From: Symbiodinium natans
Lineage: Eukaryota > Sar > Dinophyceae > Suessiales > Symbiodiniaceae
DNA: 64,000 nucleotides
Direction of reading: 5' to 3'
Assembly (NCBI GenBank): GCA_905221605.1
Contig: CAJNDS010002117.1
Coordinates: forward strand, 475,001-539,000
Shown here: positions 46,949 to 56,690 of the stretch, one piece after another
Numbering within the stretch: the first letter of the stretch is position 1
Layout of the letters: every line of letters starts with the position of its first letter
Notes under the pieces: generated by a model
The model's input: only the letters and a program-made list of their open reading frames with translations
Database searches by the model: none
What the model was told of the DNA's origin: nothing
Position numbers and translations under genes: made by a program

Positions 46949-47224
46949 TCAAAACCAATCAGATTTCAATTCTAGGGGTTTGAGGTTTGAGGCCTCAATG
47001 TAGGTCACCTGGGTGCTCCCTGCTGCCGCAGCCACATATGTAAACAGCCCGAACAAAAAAAACGCATCTCCAATCAGTAGACCAAAACCACTCGCCCAAG
47101 ACAAGCTTGAAACGTCCGTTTCAACCATGGCTACTTCGAGATATTTCGAGAGTGCCGTGTTCCGTTGCATAGACCATCTGCTGCTGCAGACAAAGCGGCC
47201 AGACAGCATCGGAGAGAGATCCTC
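46949..47224 (-). CDS. terminal exon with one membrane segment, unknown
   Basis: After the strong acceptor CTGCAATTCAG (47225-47235) the minus frame runs 91 codons to TGA at 46949. It reads EDLSPMLSGRFVCSSRW, NTALSKYLEVAMVETD, then a hydrophobic helix LLIGDAFFLFGLFTYVAAAA and a short polar tail. It joins in phase 0 with the exon at 47378-47574 across a 153-nt GT-AG intron. No family is recognised. Confidence 0.55.
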   Translation of the reverse strand, partial: EDLSPMLSGRFVCSSRWSMQRNTALSKYLEVAMVETDVSSLSWASGFGLLIGDAFFLFGLFTYVAAAAGSTQVTYIEASNLKPLELKSDWF

Positions 47225-47377
47225 CTGAATTGCAGGCAGTTGGGTCGGAGTTTGGGTGCTTTTTGTTCGGAGCGTCAGATGCCGGTCGAAAGTGCCATGT
47301 CCAGGACAAAGCTGTGCCCCAGCGTCTGCAATCTTAAACCTTATACATCTTCCTTAACAAACATTTCGCTTCGACAC

Positions 47378-47574
47378 CTCAAGCCTAAAAGACAAATCCC
47401 ATTGTCCGACCGACGTGAGGCGAGAAGATGTCAGCAGTTCCTCCAGCTGGAAGGCGTCGCCTCGCGGCACAAACGTATGCAACATTTGTGTCAGGGCATT
47501 GGCCCCTTTGGGGCTTGAAGGTGTGTAAAGGCTTGATTGACCACCAAATCGTTTCGCCAACTCATTGTAGATTC
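47378..47574 (-). CDS. exon upstream of the membrane-segment exon
   Basis: Minus frame IYNELAKRFGGQSSLYTPS, then ALTQMLHTFVPRGDAFQLEE and SVGQWDLSFRLE, ending at GAG|GTGTCG. An in-frame TAA just upstream puts the acceptor at AACGAAAAG|GA. Function unknown. It may be part of the same gene as the exons at 48127-49572. Confidence 0.5.
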
Positions 47575-47804
47575 CTTTTCGTTAAAGCCCTGAGAGCCCC
47601 TGTGACGCCTGAGCCTTCATGCTGCTCGGCACTCATGGCCTCGACGCTTCCTTTGACGCTCGGCTACTGGATTGCAAGTTCCTTCTTGAGCGTCGAGCAC
47701 TCATGCCCTCTGGCCCGTGCACGCAGGCATAGTAAATGCACAAGGTCCAGCCCTCGGCCACACAGCCAAGTTAAACAGGAGCATTCCAGAATGTGACGGT
47801 CTCA

Positions 47805-48030
47805 ACAGCCTTATAGAGGTCTCGATGTGAATGACCGTGAATGATGCCGATTACTGGTGCACTAGTATGAAGCCGTATCAACTGTATGCGCAAACAACAC
47901 AAACAACATACATATCTATATATATATATATATATTTTTTTTTGTATATATATTTATATATATATATATATTAATATGATACTGCAGCAGCAGCAGCAGC
48001 AGCAACAGCAGCCGCAGCCCCCGCAGCTTT
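47805..48030. repeat. TA microsatellite followed by (CAG)n
   Basis: TATATATA tracts at 47912-47975, then (CAG)8 with CAA/CCG interruptions at 47983-48020. Confidence 0.9.
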
Positions 48031-48126
48031 CTCGTGTATGGGCCTTGCTGCAAGGCCCTTGCACCCTCAACGACCCGCCGACACTGGGTGCCTACACATT
48101 TGCAAGCCAGCTGTCTGCCTTAAAGG

Positions 48127-48399
48127 CTAGATCCTGGTTCTTTTCGTTGCCTTGCCAAAACCGCCCTCAAAGGGGTGGGCCTTCAGGGGTTCCAGGTTGG
48201 GAGGCGCAGTGCACAAGAGTTCGAAATGAGACTCGGAGGACATTGCCTGGTGGCTGCTGGAGCACATCTTCATGCCGACTGTTTCGGACAATCCTGAGTC
48301 GTCAGATGGCTTTTTGAGGCTTTTAAGCGGCGCTTGGGTAATCCGCAACGGCTTTCGGAGCAGCTGTTTTTCATCAAGTACCAGCACAACCCAGAAGTT
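48127..48399 (-). CDS. exon of unknown multi-exon gene
   Basis: After TTCGTAG the minus frame reads NFWVVLVLDEKQLLRKPLRI through SDDSGLSETVG and MSSESHFELLCTAPPNLE to TGA at 48127. The plus ORF at 48334-48915 (193 codons) is antisense to this and to the exon at 48632-48745 and is rejected. The link to the next exon upstream is unresolved. Confidence 0.45.
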   Translation of the reverse strand, partial: NFWVVLVLDEKQLLRKPLRITQAPLKSLKKPSDDSGLSETVGMKMCSSSHQAMSSESHFELLCTAPPNLEPLKAHPFEGGFGKATKRTRI

Positions 48400-48631
48400 C
48401 TACGAATGCGTCACTCAAAGAAGGCAGGCCCGACCCAATTTTCAAATAGACGTTCGAGTCCACCTGGCCCGATCCACCTGCGCCTAGAGGTTGGACCCGT
48501 CCTCATAAGAAACGAAACCATCAAGACCCTGAGCGAGCAGCTGGATTCAAAACATGTGCCGAGTTTCGCGCGATCCGCAAGGAGCTTCAAGGCACGGGCC
48601 ATGCTTACCAATGATGCATCAAGCTTCTCAC

Positions 48632-48745
48632 GAGCCTGCCGTTATCCAGCTCCACATCAAGAGAAAAGCGTCAGATGCGGAATAGATGTTGCATGCAAGC
48701 TGTTGCTCAACATCTTCAACGATCCCAATGATCTCAGCAGCCCGC
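48632..48745 (-). CDS. exon of unknown multi-exon gene
   Basis: After CTCAGCACAG the minus frame reads RAAEIIGIVEDVEQQLACNI and SASDAFLLMWSWITAG, ending at a strong donor GGCTC|GTGAGA. It is helical and protein-like with no known motif. Confidence 0.55.
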
Positions 48746-48900
48746 CTGTGCTGAGAGTTCCATCCCCGCAGTTTTTTTGCAGTCAGCCCGCCACTCCTGC
48801 TATAAGGGGACTATGTCAAAGCTTGAGCTTGAACATGTTGAATCGAACCCCCAGACCCCGCAAAGCCAGAGTCACCCAGAGTCTGTACACTAATCAACCC

Positions 48901-49029
48901 TCAAGCATCCCGTAACTCCTTCACAATGTCATGGATGCCCTTCTTCGGTGCCAGCAGCGCGGAAACAATCCCTTGAAACCTGGACGCTCTGGGCATTTCA
49001 AGCTCAGGGGCTTGCAAGGGGCTAAGGTT
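48901..49029 (-). CDS. exon of unknown multi-exon gene
   Basis: After ATGCTCACAG the frame reads NLSPLQAPELEMPRASRFQG, IVSALLAPKKG and HDIVKELRDA before TGA at 48901. It joins the previous exon in phase 0 across a 37-nt GT-AG intron (49030-49066). The true end may be a donor just before the stop. Confidence 0.6.
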   Translation of the reverse strand, partial: NLSPLQAPELEMPRASRFQGIVSALLAPKKGIHDIVKELRDA

Positions 49030-49066
49030 CTGTGAGCATGTTATTGTTGATGGCTTATGGCGAAAC

Positions 49067-49236
49067 TTGTCGAAACGACTCAAGAAAAGCTTGCGTGATT
49101 CGCCCAAGGAACAAGTGGAAGTCCTCCTCATGGAAATGCCAGGGCACACACGTCGCCAGAAACTTGAAAACTGCAGTGAGGCGCAGGGAGATGTCAACTT
49201 TGGACTCCGGCAGATCTGCGCTCTCCAACGCCTCGG
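49067..49236 (-). CDS. exon of unknown multi-exon gene
   Basis: 56 codons reading EALESADLPESKVDISL, then VFKFLATCVPWHFHEED and LFLGRITQAFLESFRQ. It begins at TTCTCAG|CC and joins the upstream exon in phase 1 across a 39-nt intron (49237-49275). Rich in helix formers; an all-alpha repeat fold is possible but not shown. Confidence 0.65.
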
Positions 49237-49275
49237 CTGAGAATTTGGCCTAGTTTCAATACTTGGTATTGAAAC

Positions 49276-49381
49276 ATTCTAGAATCTTAGAATCATGCCT
49301 TTTTCGCCCAACATAGGCCTTGGCCAAGCTCTTGTACGCCTGGTTGAGGGTGGCCACGAAGCTCTGTGACTTGCTGGACTC
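49276..49381 (-). CDS. exon of unknown multi-exon gene
   Basis: 35 codons after ACCTAG reading ESSKSQSFVATLNQAYKSLA and AYVGRKRHDSKILE. Ends at GAAT|GTTTCA. Confidence 0.65.
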
Positions 49382-49443
49382 CTAGGTAACTTCAAAGAGT
49401 CGAAGAGTCGTAACAGTCCTAACAGGCTGGCTGCTTCTTATAC

Positions 49444-49572
49444 AAACTTTGTAGAAATCTCCTTGCGGGAACAATCTGGGCAGCCAAGCGTGGGCCAAGG
49501 CATAATGGCATAGCCAAGCCACTCCAAAGGGCACAAGGACTGAAACAGTCGCCCCTCGAGTGCCCAGATTCT
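49444..49572 (-). CDS. exon of unknown multi-exon gene
   Basis: 43 codons reading RIWALEGRLFQSLCPLEWLG and MPWPTLGCPDCSRKEISTKF, ending at TTT|GTATAAG in phase 0 with the next exon. The acceptor is AGAGGCAG. A CPDC cysteine pair is visible. A further minus exon candidate lies at 49860-50000. Confidence 0.5.
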
Positions 49573-49639
49573 CTGCCTCTGGGGGCTTTTCATGGCTGGT
49601 CTTCGAAAACCATGACTAGGACTCGGTGTTGCGGCCGGG

Positions 49640-49860
49640 TGCGTTTCTTTTTCCTGCGGAGGTCGGGCGTTTGTTTTTCTGGCGCGGAGGGGCGCGGGCT
49701 CACTCACTCACTGCGAAACCCTTCGGTTCGGCTTAACAAAGCCGCCACCGCAAACAAAAAAAAAACGGGCGCCGGGCGCGCTGTTTTTTGCTGCGGAAGC
49801 CGGGCTTGTTTATCTGGGTCGCATTAACAAAACAGCCGCCACACCAAATAAAAAGGTTCC
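49640..49860. repeat. GC-rich segment with duplicated AACAAA-CCGCC phrase
   Basis: AACAAAGCCGCCACCGCAAA (from 49735) and AACAAAACAGCCGCCACACC (from 49827) are related copies about 92 bp apart, each followed by an A run. Confidence 0.5.
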
Positions 49861-50000
49861 CCCTTCGTAGTGGAAGCTTGTGCAAGTGAACTTCGAGAAC
49901 CGCGGCCTCTTCTGCACATCGCTTCTCGATCTCTGCCTGCGGCGTGCTTGTGAAGATTGTGAAGGCACGAATCGTCACAGCCCGAATCAAATGGCAAGGC
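49860..50000 (-). CDS. exon-like frame, unknown
   Basis: After ACGCCGCAG the minus frame reads AEIEKRCAEEAAVLEVHLHK and continues. It may be an upstream exon of the gene at 48127-49572. Borders are uncertain. Confidence 0.4.
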
Positions 50001-52162
50001 ATGGCAAGGCACTGGGGTCTCAGGATGACTCTGGTGGAGCCTTGGCCTTTCACCGGCCTTTGCCATCACAACGTGACGTATGCTGCTTCAAGAAAAGCTC
50101 TGCTAAACTTTGCTGCTAAACACTCCTTTCGGCTATGTGATCCTCTCCATCTATTCATGCGTTCGCTGCTTTCACCCTTCGCCCATCAGCCCAAGCATCG
50201 CACCGGCGTGCCCTGCGCCCAAAACTTGCTTCCGACATAAACAGTGTGATGCTTTGGCTTCCGGATTCTGCGAAGAGTGCGTGCGTGTGCGTGCACGCAC
50301 TCTGCATGTGGATGCTTTGCAGCTTGTACATAGTCAACATTTAACGACCACAGCGCTTCTTGATTCAGCTTTGCTGATTCTTGGTTGGGAAGGGAATCTT
50401 TCCCGCCTCAATCTCGGGGAGGCTGCTTCCCTGGCCGTGGACTTGAGGTCCGGGAAGGTTAAGGGCCTGGAAGTCGACTACGTCTACTGAGTGAGGATGT
50501 TTCGGCATTGCAGCGTCAGGCCTAAAATCTTGTAATTCGACTCGCAAGTCCGAGGGAATTGGTCAGTACTGTCATCCATGGTTCTGTCTGAATGCCTTGA
50601 GACTGTTTCTCTGACACTGCGCCTTGCTGGCACCCTGAAGCCAGCAAAGGTCCAAAGCCCAGACCGTGAAAGCAAAAATTATATCAACCCAACAGCGATG
50701 GAGCGTTTGGGCTTCAGGGTGCTGGGTGTGGGGCATAGGGCTTCGAGTGTCAAGGGCGTTGTGAGATGTAGGGCTTGGGGTCTAAGGACGAGCTAAGGGT
50801 GTTTAAATAGGGTTTCATCAGTGTTTCATCGCTTTGGGTTCTCGGTGATTTCGGCGAGGGTTTGTAGGAACCACTGCAAAGGCAACTTGCCAAGGTTCAT
50901 GACCGGGCGTCTCCAATTGTAGAAGACATTGCGAAGCAACCCTAAACCCTAAATCCAAACCCCTAACCTTGACTCCGCATAACCCACAACAGATCATAAC
51001 AGCTTCCTTCTTCCAATGAAACGCTCCAACAGAGGCTCTCACGCTGCAAAACTCCATCAGAGACTGCATTCACACGCACATGTTTGCAGTTCCGCGACAC
51101 CTTGTTATGCAACTTCCCAAGCGCACGCACACTTGGATCTGCGCACAGTCAAGTTCATTCGCAAACCCTCCTTCTGCTGCTTCGGCGTGCAATTTTCTCT
51201 TCCGTGCTCAAGGACATGTGCATGTGTCTGCACGCGGCACATAGACATGCAGCTGCATGGGCGTGCTGTGTTTTTGCGCGAGCACACTAGGACTTCTCTG
51301 TATGTGCTGCGGTGCTCGCGTCGCGAGCACACTTGGATCTCTCTCCGTGCGGCGAAAAAAACCGCGGTCTTGCGCAGCCCCCAAGATAGATGATCTTCAT
51401 TGCGGATGCCAGACCCAGTTTCTACAGCCACGCGCTCGCACGCGCACATTCCGTAGGCTCTCAGAAGCCCGTCAACCGTCAACCGAAACTTAGTCACTGC
51501 ACCTTTGCCGTACAGATTGTAGACCCCAGCTAAGCGTGTCCGCTGTTGCGGAGTTCAATAAGTGTTCAATATGTGGCAGACGATAAAATACGATAAAAGA
51601 GCCTCGGGCAATTCGGGGAGGGCCATCGCTTCCGGCTCATGGCAGCAAGGAGGTGGCACGACAGGGCTCTTAAGATGTTCTTAAGGTTTGCTCTCACTTT
51701 GCCATGAGGAGTTTACTCAGTTTACTCCTTGCACACTCCTTAGGGGTCGGTGTGATGGAAACTGCAATGCAGTCCGTGGAGTCTTGAGTCTCGCTTCCAC
51801 TTCTTTCGCTTCTTCCACTTCTCATGTCTTCTCACCTTTTCTTGTTCTTGAGCCGCTCTTTCAGGGCGCAGGGCAGGGCAGCCACGAAGCTCCAAATCCG
51901 AAGACTCTGCAGAACCGAGGGGCTAAGCCGAGCTGTCATGGTGTCGACGAATTCAAGAGTTGAAGTGGAGGTGAGAGCTTCAGGGCCTTTTAGCTGTGCG
52001 ACCCTGGATGGCCGGTGATTGCTGAACAGCCAGTTTAATCCCTCAACCCGAAATCACAACTCATGCAATGCAGATCGTCTCTGACTCTTCTGCCAAGGCA
52101 ATCGACACCGTTCGGGGGCTGCGCCTTCGGTCTAGGATGGGAGCTTTGCCCAACCAAGGCGC
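50001..52162. other. no firm gene; telomere-like and GCACACTTGGATCT repeats
   Basis: A plus frame at 50330-50490 (ILGWEGNLSRLNLGEAASLA) and its antisense are both open. CAACCCTAAACCCTAAATCC at 50937 is a short telomere-like stretch. GCACACTTGGATCT recurs at 51128 and 51329. Confidence 0.35.
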
Positions 52163-52533
52163 ATGACGATGCAGGTCAGGTTGCTTCGGGCTCCGAGCCT
52201 GGAGCTCGAGGGAGAGGACTTGGACGTGGCATTCTCGGGATTCTTGGGGGGGATGTCGCTTTTCGTGGCTCTGGCGAAGTCGTACAAAGTTTGCACACCA
52301 ACTCGGACGAATCTCTCCCACAGCAGGCTTCAAAAATCGTTTCATTCTGGCTCCTTGCGGCCGTGTGTCTGCAAAGCGCGCTGCGTCACAATCTGCGCCG
52401 CTTCCTGTGGTCCTTGCCCATTATGTGCCATCGCGTCCTCAAGATTTTGCTTGCCATTGCGTCGAAGGCCGGAATAGATCCGAAGACACTTCCGACGGGA
52501 GCATGGTACCGTACTTCCAATACTCTTTCTTGA
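52163..52533 (+). CDS. small two-exon membrane protein, complete
   Basis: Exon 1 (52163-52288) starts ATG and reads MTMQVRLLRAPSLELEGED, then FSGFLGGMSLFVALAKSYK, ending AAA|GTTTGC. Exon 2 (52324 or 52327-52533) follows TCCCACAG or its tandem CAG and reads ASKIVSFWLLAAVCLQSAL through GIDPKTLPTGAWYRTSNT to TGA. Both acceptors keep phase 0, so a one-residue (Q) NAGNAG choice is possible. The intron is 35 or 38 nt. The product is about 110 residues with two hydrophobic segments. The start, intron and stop fit cleanly. No family is recognised. Confidence 0.6.
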
Positions 52534-52999
52534 GGCTCGATGCACCAAATGCAGTTGAGATTCCCAGCAGGCATTTGCCACGTCCTGATCGTTCAGAACC
52601 TCAGCGCAGGCCGCACGAGCACGCAAAAGTTTGAAGATTGAGGAGTCCGGAGCTTTGCTGTGTTAGTAAGCTGTGGAGTGGTGATGGGACCTGCTTATTT
52701 GCTCGACTTTGCTGGTGCCCCCTAAGCTTGCCGGGCTGTGCAGGACAAGGCCCACTGTTTCAGGGGTCCCCTATAAAGTAAAGTTTTCTGGGCGAGTTCA
52801 ACTCTTGGCCCAAAGCCCGTGACCCCAACAAACCTTCTCGAAGCCATGAACCCTATTCAGACCCTATTCACAGGTGGAGTTTTTTGGGCGTGCGGGTTTA
52901 CCCCCCCCTTGCAACTTTGCGCGTTCATGACCTGTGTCATTTAGTATGAAAGAAGGTGCACGCAAGACAACTGCGACCAAACCAAAGCTGATGGATGCA
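52534..52999. other. no supported gene
   Basis: Spacer downstream of the small plus-strand gene. Contains CCCTATTCAGACCCTATTCA near 52850. Confidence 0.4.
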
Positions 53000-53640
53000 T
53001 GAACGATAATGGGAGTTAGCACACCGTGCATTTTGAAATTCTAGTTTAAAGAAAAATTTTTAACGTTTTAAAGATTTCTACTAGGCTGGGTTCCAAACAA
53101 AACCTTAAAGCCAATAAAATGTAAAGTGCAGAAAGGGTAGTGGGTGTAACTACTCGTACTACGTCAGTGTTGTTAAATCAATTTTTGTGAGGTTAAAGGT
53201 TTTTCTACCCGGATGTTCATACTTCCTTTAAACTTGATAACTTGATGAAATACAACTGCTTAAAGAAAGAGTAGTGTTCTTTGCTCCTCGGACCCAGGAC
53301 TCGCTCCCACGCCCTTTTTTGTTCCGTATGGGGAGGGAGAGATAAATTCGTACTGTAAGTTGTAAGTGGGTTTAAAGGCAACATTTGTAGAATCTAGAAA
53401 AATCTGGTTCCGGTACACCAGAAACCTCAAAACTTATCGAACTTTACAAAATGTAGAAACAACATACACAAATCCCAGGTGTACTAAGAGAGGCCAAGCT
53501 TGAAACATGTCATAGCTTCTTTAAAAGTTAAGGTTCCTCAAGAACAGAGTTTTACTTCAAAGGAAGAATTAAACAGGTAAAACTGATAAAGATTTCGGTT
53601 CCTAGCACCCCAGAAAGCATTAATTAAAACAGATCAGGCT
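53000..53640. repeat. AT-rich degenerate repeats, left copy
   Basis: ACCAGAAACCTCAAAAC, GGTTAAAGGTTTT and CCCAGAAAGCATTAA-type phrases recur. TTTATGAATTTTATAAACTT with GGCGGCTA at 53645-53690 has a counterpart at 55910-55945 (TGTATGAATTCTACAAACTT). Confidence 0.5.
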
Positions 53641-54146
53641 CGGCTTTATGAATTTTATAAACTTTCAGGCTCCCAGGGCGGCTACGGAACAACAAAATAA
53701 CAACGCAAGCAAGGGGCCCCCAGGGTGGCTATGGAATATGCACTCCTGCAGGCATGAAAACGCACCCCCCCCCACCCCCCGCCACCCGCCCCGAAAAACA
53801 AGCACCCGATCCCCCCTTTCCCGGCTGGGCCCATGGACGTCGAGCGCGGCGGAGCGAACAGTCTACGGAGCAAGAAAAACACTCTACCGGCCTTCTAGTA
53901 CGCCTAGCATTATTTGGTAAATGTTGGAAATTTCAAGGTTTTCTGGGGTGCCGGCAACCCAGATTTGCATGAATTTGATATGTTTTTCAACTGGCAATTT
54001 TTCCCGAATGCTCCGCAGAAGGGTTCCCGTTTTAAAGTTGGGCTGGGTGGTTACCAAACGTCGTTGCGTTGTGTCCGTAAAGCGTTCGCAAAGCGTTCGC
54101 AAAGCGTCCGCAAGCGTCCGCAAGCGTCCGCGAGTGGCGTAAGCGT
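53641..54146. other. no supported gene
   Basis: C-run at 53765-53790 and GCAAAGCGTCCGCAAGCGTC repeats near 54090-54130 leading into the minisatellite. Confidence 0.4.
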
Positions 54147-54785
54147 ACTGTTAAGGGGGAACTGCACAGGACGCGCACCGACGCGGCGTTCCGTAGCGTT
54201 CCGAATCCGTCAAGCTAAGGGGGAAATCCACAGGATGCGCGCCGACGCGGCGTTCCGCAGCGTTCCGAATCCGTCAAGCTAAGGGGGAATTCCACAGGAC
54301 GCGCCGACGCGGCGTTCCGTAGCGTTCCGAATCCATCAAGCTAAGGGGGAATTCCACAGGGCGCACGCCGACGCGGCGTTGCGTAGCGTTCCGAATCCGT
54401 CAAGCTAAGGGGGAAATCCACGGGATGCGCGCCGACGCGGCGTTCCGCAGCGTTCCGAATCCGTCAAGCTAATGGGGAACTCCACAGGACGCGCGGCCGA
54501 CGCGGCGTTCCGTAGCGTTCCGAATCCGTCAAGCTAAGGGGGAACTTCACAGGACGCGCGTGGACGTGGCGTTCCGTGGTGTTCCGAATCCGTCAAGCTA
54601 AGCGGGAACTCCACAGGACGTGGCATTCCGTAGCGTTCCGAATCCGTCAAGCTAAGGGGGAAATCCACAGGGCGCGCTTCCACGTGGCGTTCCGCGGCGT
54701 TCCGAATCCATCAAGCTAAGGGGGAACTCCACAGGACTCGGCCGTGGCGTTCCACGTGGCGTTCCGCGGGGTTCGGGGCGTTCCA
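54147..54785. repeat. 62-70 bp minisatellite, about nine copies
   Basis: Unit begins AAGCTAAGGGGGAACTCCAC, continues ACGCGGCGTTCCGTAGCG and ends TTCCGAATCCGTC. Copies start near 54212, 54277, 54339, 54407, 54469, 54532, 54597, 54649 and 54715. Confidence 0.9.
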
Positions 54786-55496
54786 CGTGGCGGTGGTCCC
54801 GTGTTGGTGGTCCCGTGGTGGTGGTCCCGTGGTGGTGGTCCTGTGGTGGTGGTCCCGTGGTGATGTTCCCGTGGTGGTGGTCCGTGGTGGTGGTGCCGTG
54901 GTGTGGTCCTGTGGTGGTGGTCCCGTGGTGGTGGTCCCGTGGTCGTGGTCCCGTGGTGGTGGTTCCGTGGTGTGGTCCCGTGTGGTGGTCCCATGGTGGT
55001 GTTCCCGTGGTGGTGCCCGTGGTGGTGGTCCCGTCGTGGTCCGTGGTGGTGGTTCCAGGTGGTGGTCCGTGGTGGTGGTCGTCCGTGGTGGTGGTCCCGT
55101 GGTGGTCCCGTGGTGTTGTGCCATGGTGGTGGTCCTGTGGTGGTGGTCCGTGGTGGTGGTCCGTGGTGGTGGTCCCGTGGCGGTGGTCCCGTGGTGGTGG
55201 TTCCGTGGTGGTGGTGGTTCCGTGGTGTGGTCCCGTGGTGGTGGTCCCATGGTGGTGGTCTCATGGTGGTGGTCCTGTGGTGGTGGTCCCGTGGTGGTGG
55301 TCGTGGTGGTGGTCCCAGGTCGTGGTCCGTGGTGGTGGTCCCGTGGTGGTGGTTCCGTGGTGTAGTCCCGTGGTGGTGGTCCCGTGGTGGTCGTCCGTGG
55401 TGGAGGTCCCGTGAAGGTGGTCCCGTGAAGGTGGTCCGTGGTGGTGGTCCCGTGGTGGTGGTCCGTGGTGGTGGTCCGTGGTGGTGGTCCGTCCGC
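54786..55496. repeat. GTGGTGGTGGTCCC minisatellite
   Basis: About 710 bp of a 12-15 bp unit GGTCCCGTGGTGGTG with slips. All six frames are nearly open, producing long V/W/G-rich and H/T/P-rich ORFs that are artefacts. Confidence 0.95.
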
Positions 55497-56180
55497 CCGC
55501 CGCCGACGTTTCGTTTATATTGCGTTATATTTACGTTATAGGTGACAGCTTTCTGCATTCGGGTTCGTGGATCCTATCAGGTTTACTTTGGAAAGTTTTC
55601 TATATATATATATATGTACATATATATATATATATATAAGACGTAGCAGGTTTATGCAGCTTGTAGAAATAGATATTATATACATACATATATATATATA
55701 TATGCAACTTTTTATCCAGAAACGGTTTAACCGCTCTTGTACATCGAGGGCTGAAGGGCCTCAGGAACACCGATTTTTTCATTGTGCTGATTCGATCAAG
55801 TGTACTTTAAAGGTAAGGTTTATATAGATTCACAAACATCTAGGCCCCAGAAAGCCTTAAAATCCGTAAAGCCTATAAAGCTTACATAATTTGCTAGGCG
55901 TGCCCAGAGCGGCTAGGCTGTATGAATTCTACAAACTTGTATATTTAGATTTCGTAAACTCCTGCATCCTGAGAAACACAGACTTCATATTTTCTTCTAG
56001 ATTTTTACTCTAGTCTAAAGGTAAGTTTACAAAAATCTGGCTTTCCGGTGCCACAGAAAAACCTTAAACACCGATGAGACATGGTGGGAGGGGGGTTAGG
56101 CTTTCGACGCTCGCACTCGCACAAGGCAGGCAAGGATTGGTTTGGGGTTTAATGTTTCTTCCTGGCTGGTAGACGGGTGG
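55497..56180. repeat. TA microsatellite and AT-rich repeats, right copy
   Basis: TATATA tracts at 55601-55638 and 55680-55702. Then phrases related to 53000-53640: CCCAGAAAGCCTTAAAATCC, TGTATGAATTCTACAAACTT, GCCACAGAAAAACCTTAAAC. Confidence 0.6.
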
Positions 56181-56274
56181 TTCGTTGCTTTTCTGGTCTT
56201 GCGGTGTCCTCTCCCGTGGTTTTGACACATATTGTCTGGAAGTCCGTGCCTATGAGATGGTCCCGTTGAAACTC

Positions 56275-56690
56275 TTAAACACCACCAAGAACCCCCAAAA
56301 CAGGGCTCCCTTCTGTATTCCTTTCTTTCAGCTGTTCAGGCACCGACACACAAAAAAGCAAGTGGTCCCACTTCCTGGCTCCGTGATTCGAACTGCGTGC
56401 TAGCGGCACATGCCCACTGCAGAGTGCCCTTTTGACCTGCAGATAAGACGCAGAGAACACGCCGCGAGTCGCCAGCACAATCGCCCAATCATCTGGGCAC
56501 AAGTCCATGACCTGCGTGTGCAGCTTGGGCCTGCCTCTACAATCTCAGTTACTCTCATCAGAGTTATTTCATCAGAGTTGAAGTATCGCACGTTGAAACC
56601 CCGGCATAAGCCCCAAGTTGCCGCGTCCCTGAATTTCGGCGCTGTGCACCTGGACCTCTGGAGCAGCAGCAAGCACCTTCAAAAGAGGTC
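56275..56690 (-). CDS. PP2C C-terminal exons
   Basis: Exon 56600-56690 (right end approximate) reads KVLAAAPEVQVHSAEI and RGNLGLMPG, ending CCGGG|GTTTCA. Exon 56437-56530 (31 codons) reads KLHTQVMDLCPDDWAIVLAT then RGVFSASYLQ. Exon 56275-56370 reads WDHLLFCVSVPEQLKERN to TAA. The 66 nt between the last two are also open in frame and may be retained. DDWAIVLATRGVF matches the PP2C motif D-x-F-L-V-L-A-T-D-G-V-F, but the metal-binding Asp is replaced by Arg. PEVQV matches the preceding EPEV strand. These are taken as the C-terminal part of the PP2C gene whose N-terminal half begins beyond 64000. Confidence 0.6.

Noticed and set aside
48334-48915. Plus-strand ORF of 193 codons
   Set aside because: Antisense to two minus-strand exons that have splice borders and better composition.
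54711-55558. ORFs of 180-280 codons rich in H/T/P, G/V/W or R/D
   Set aside because: All frames of the GTGGTGGTGGTCCC minisatellite are open. There is no non-repetitive sequence.
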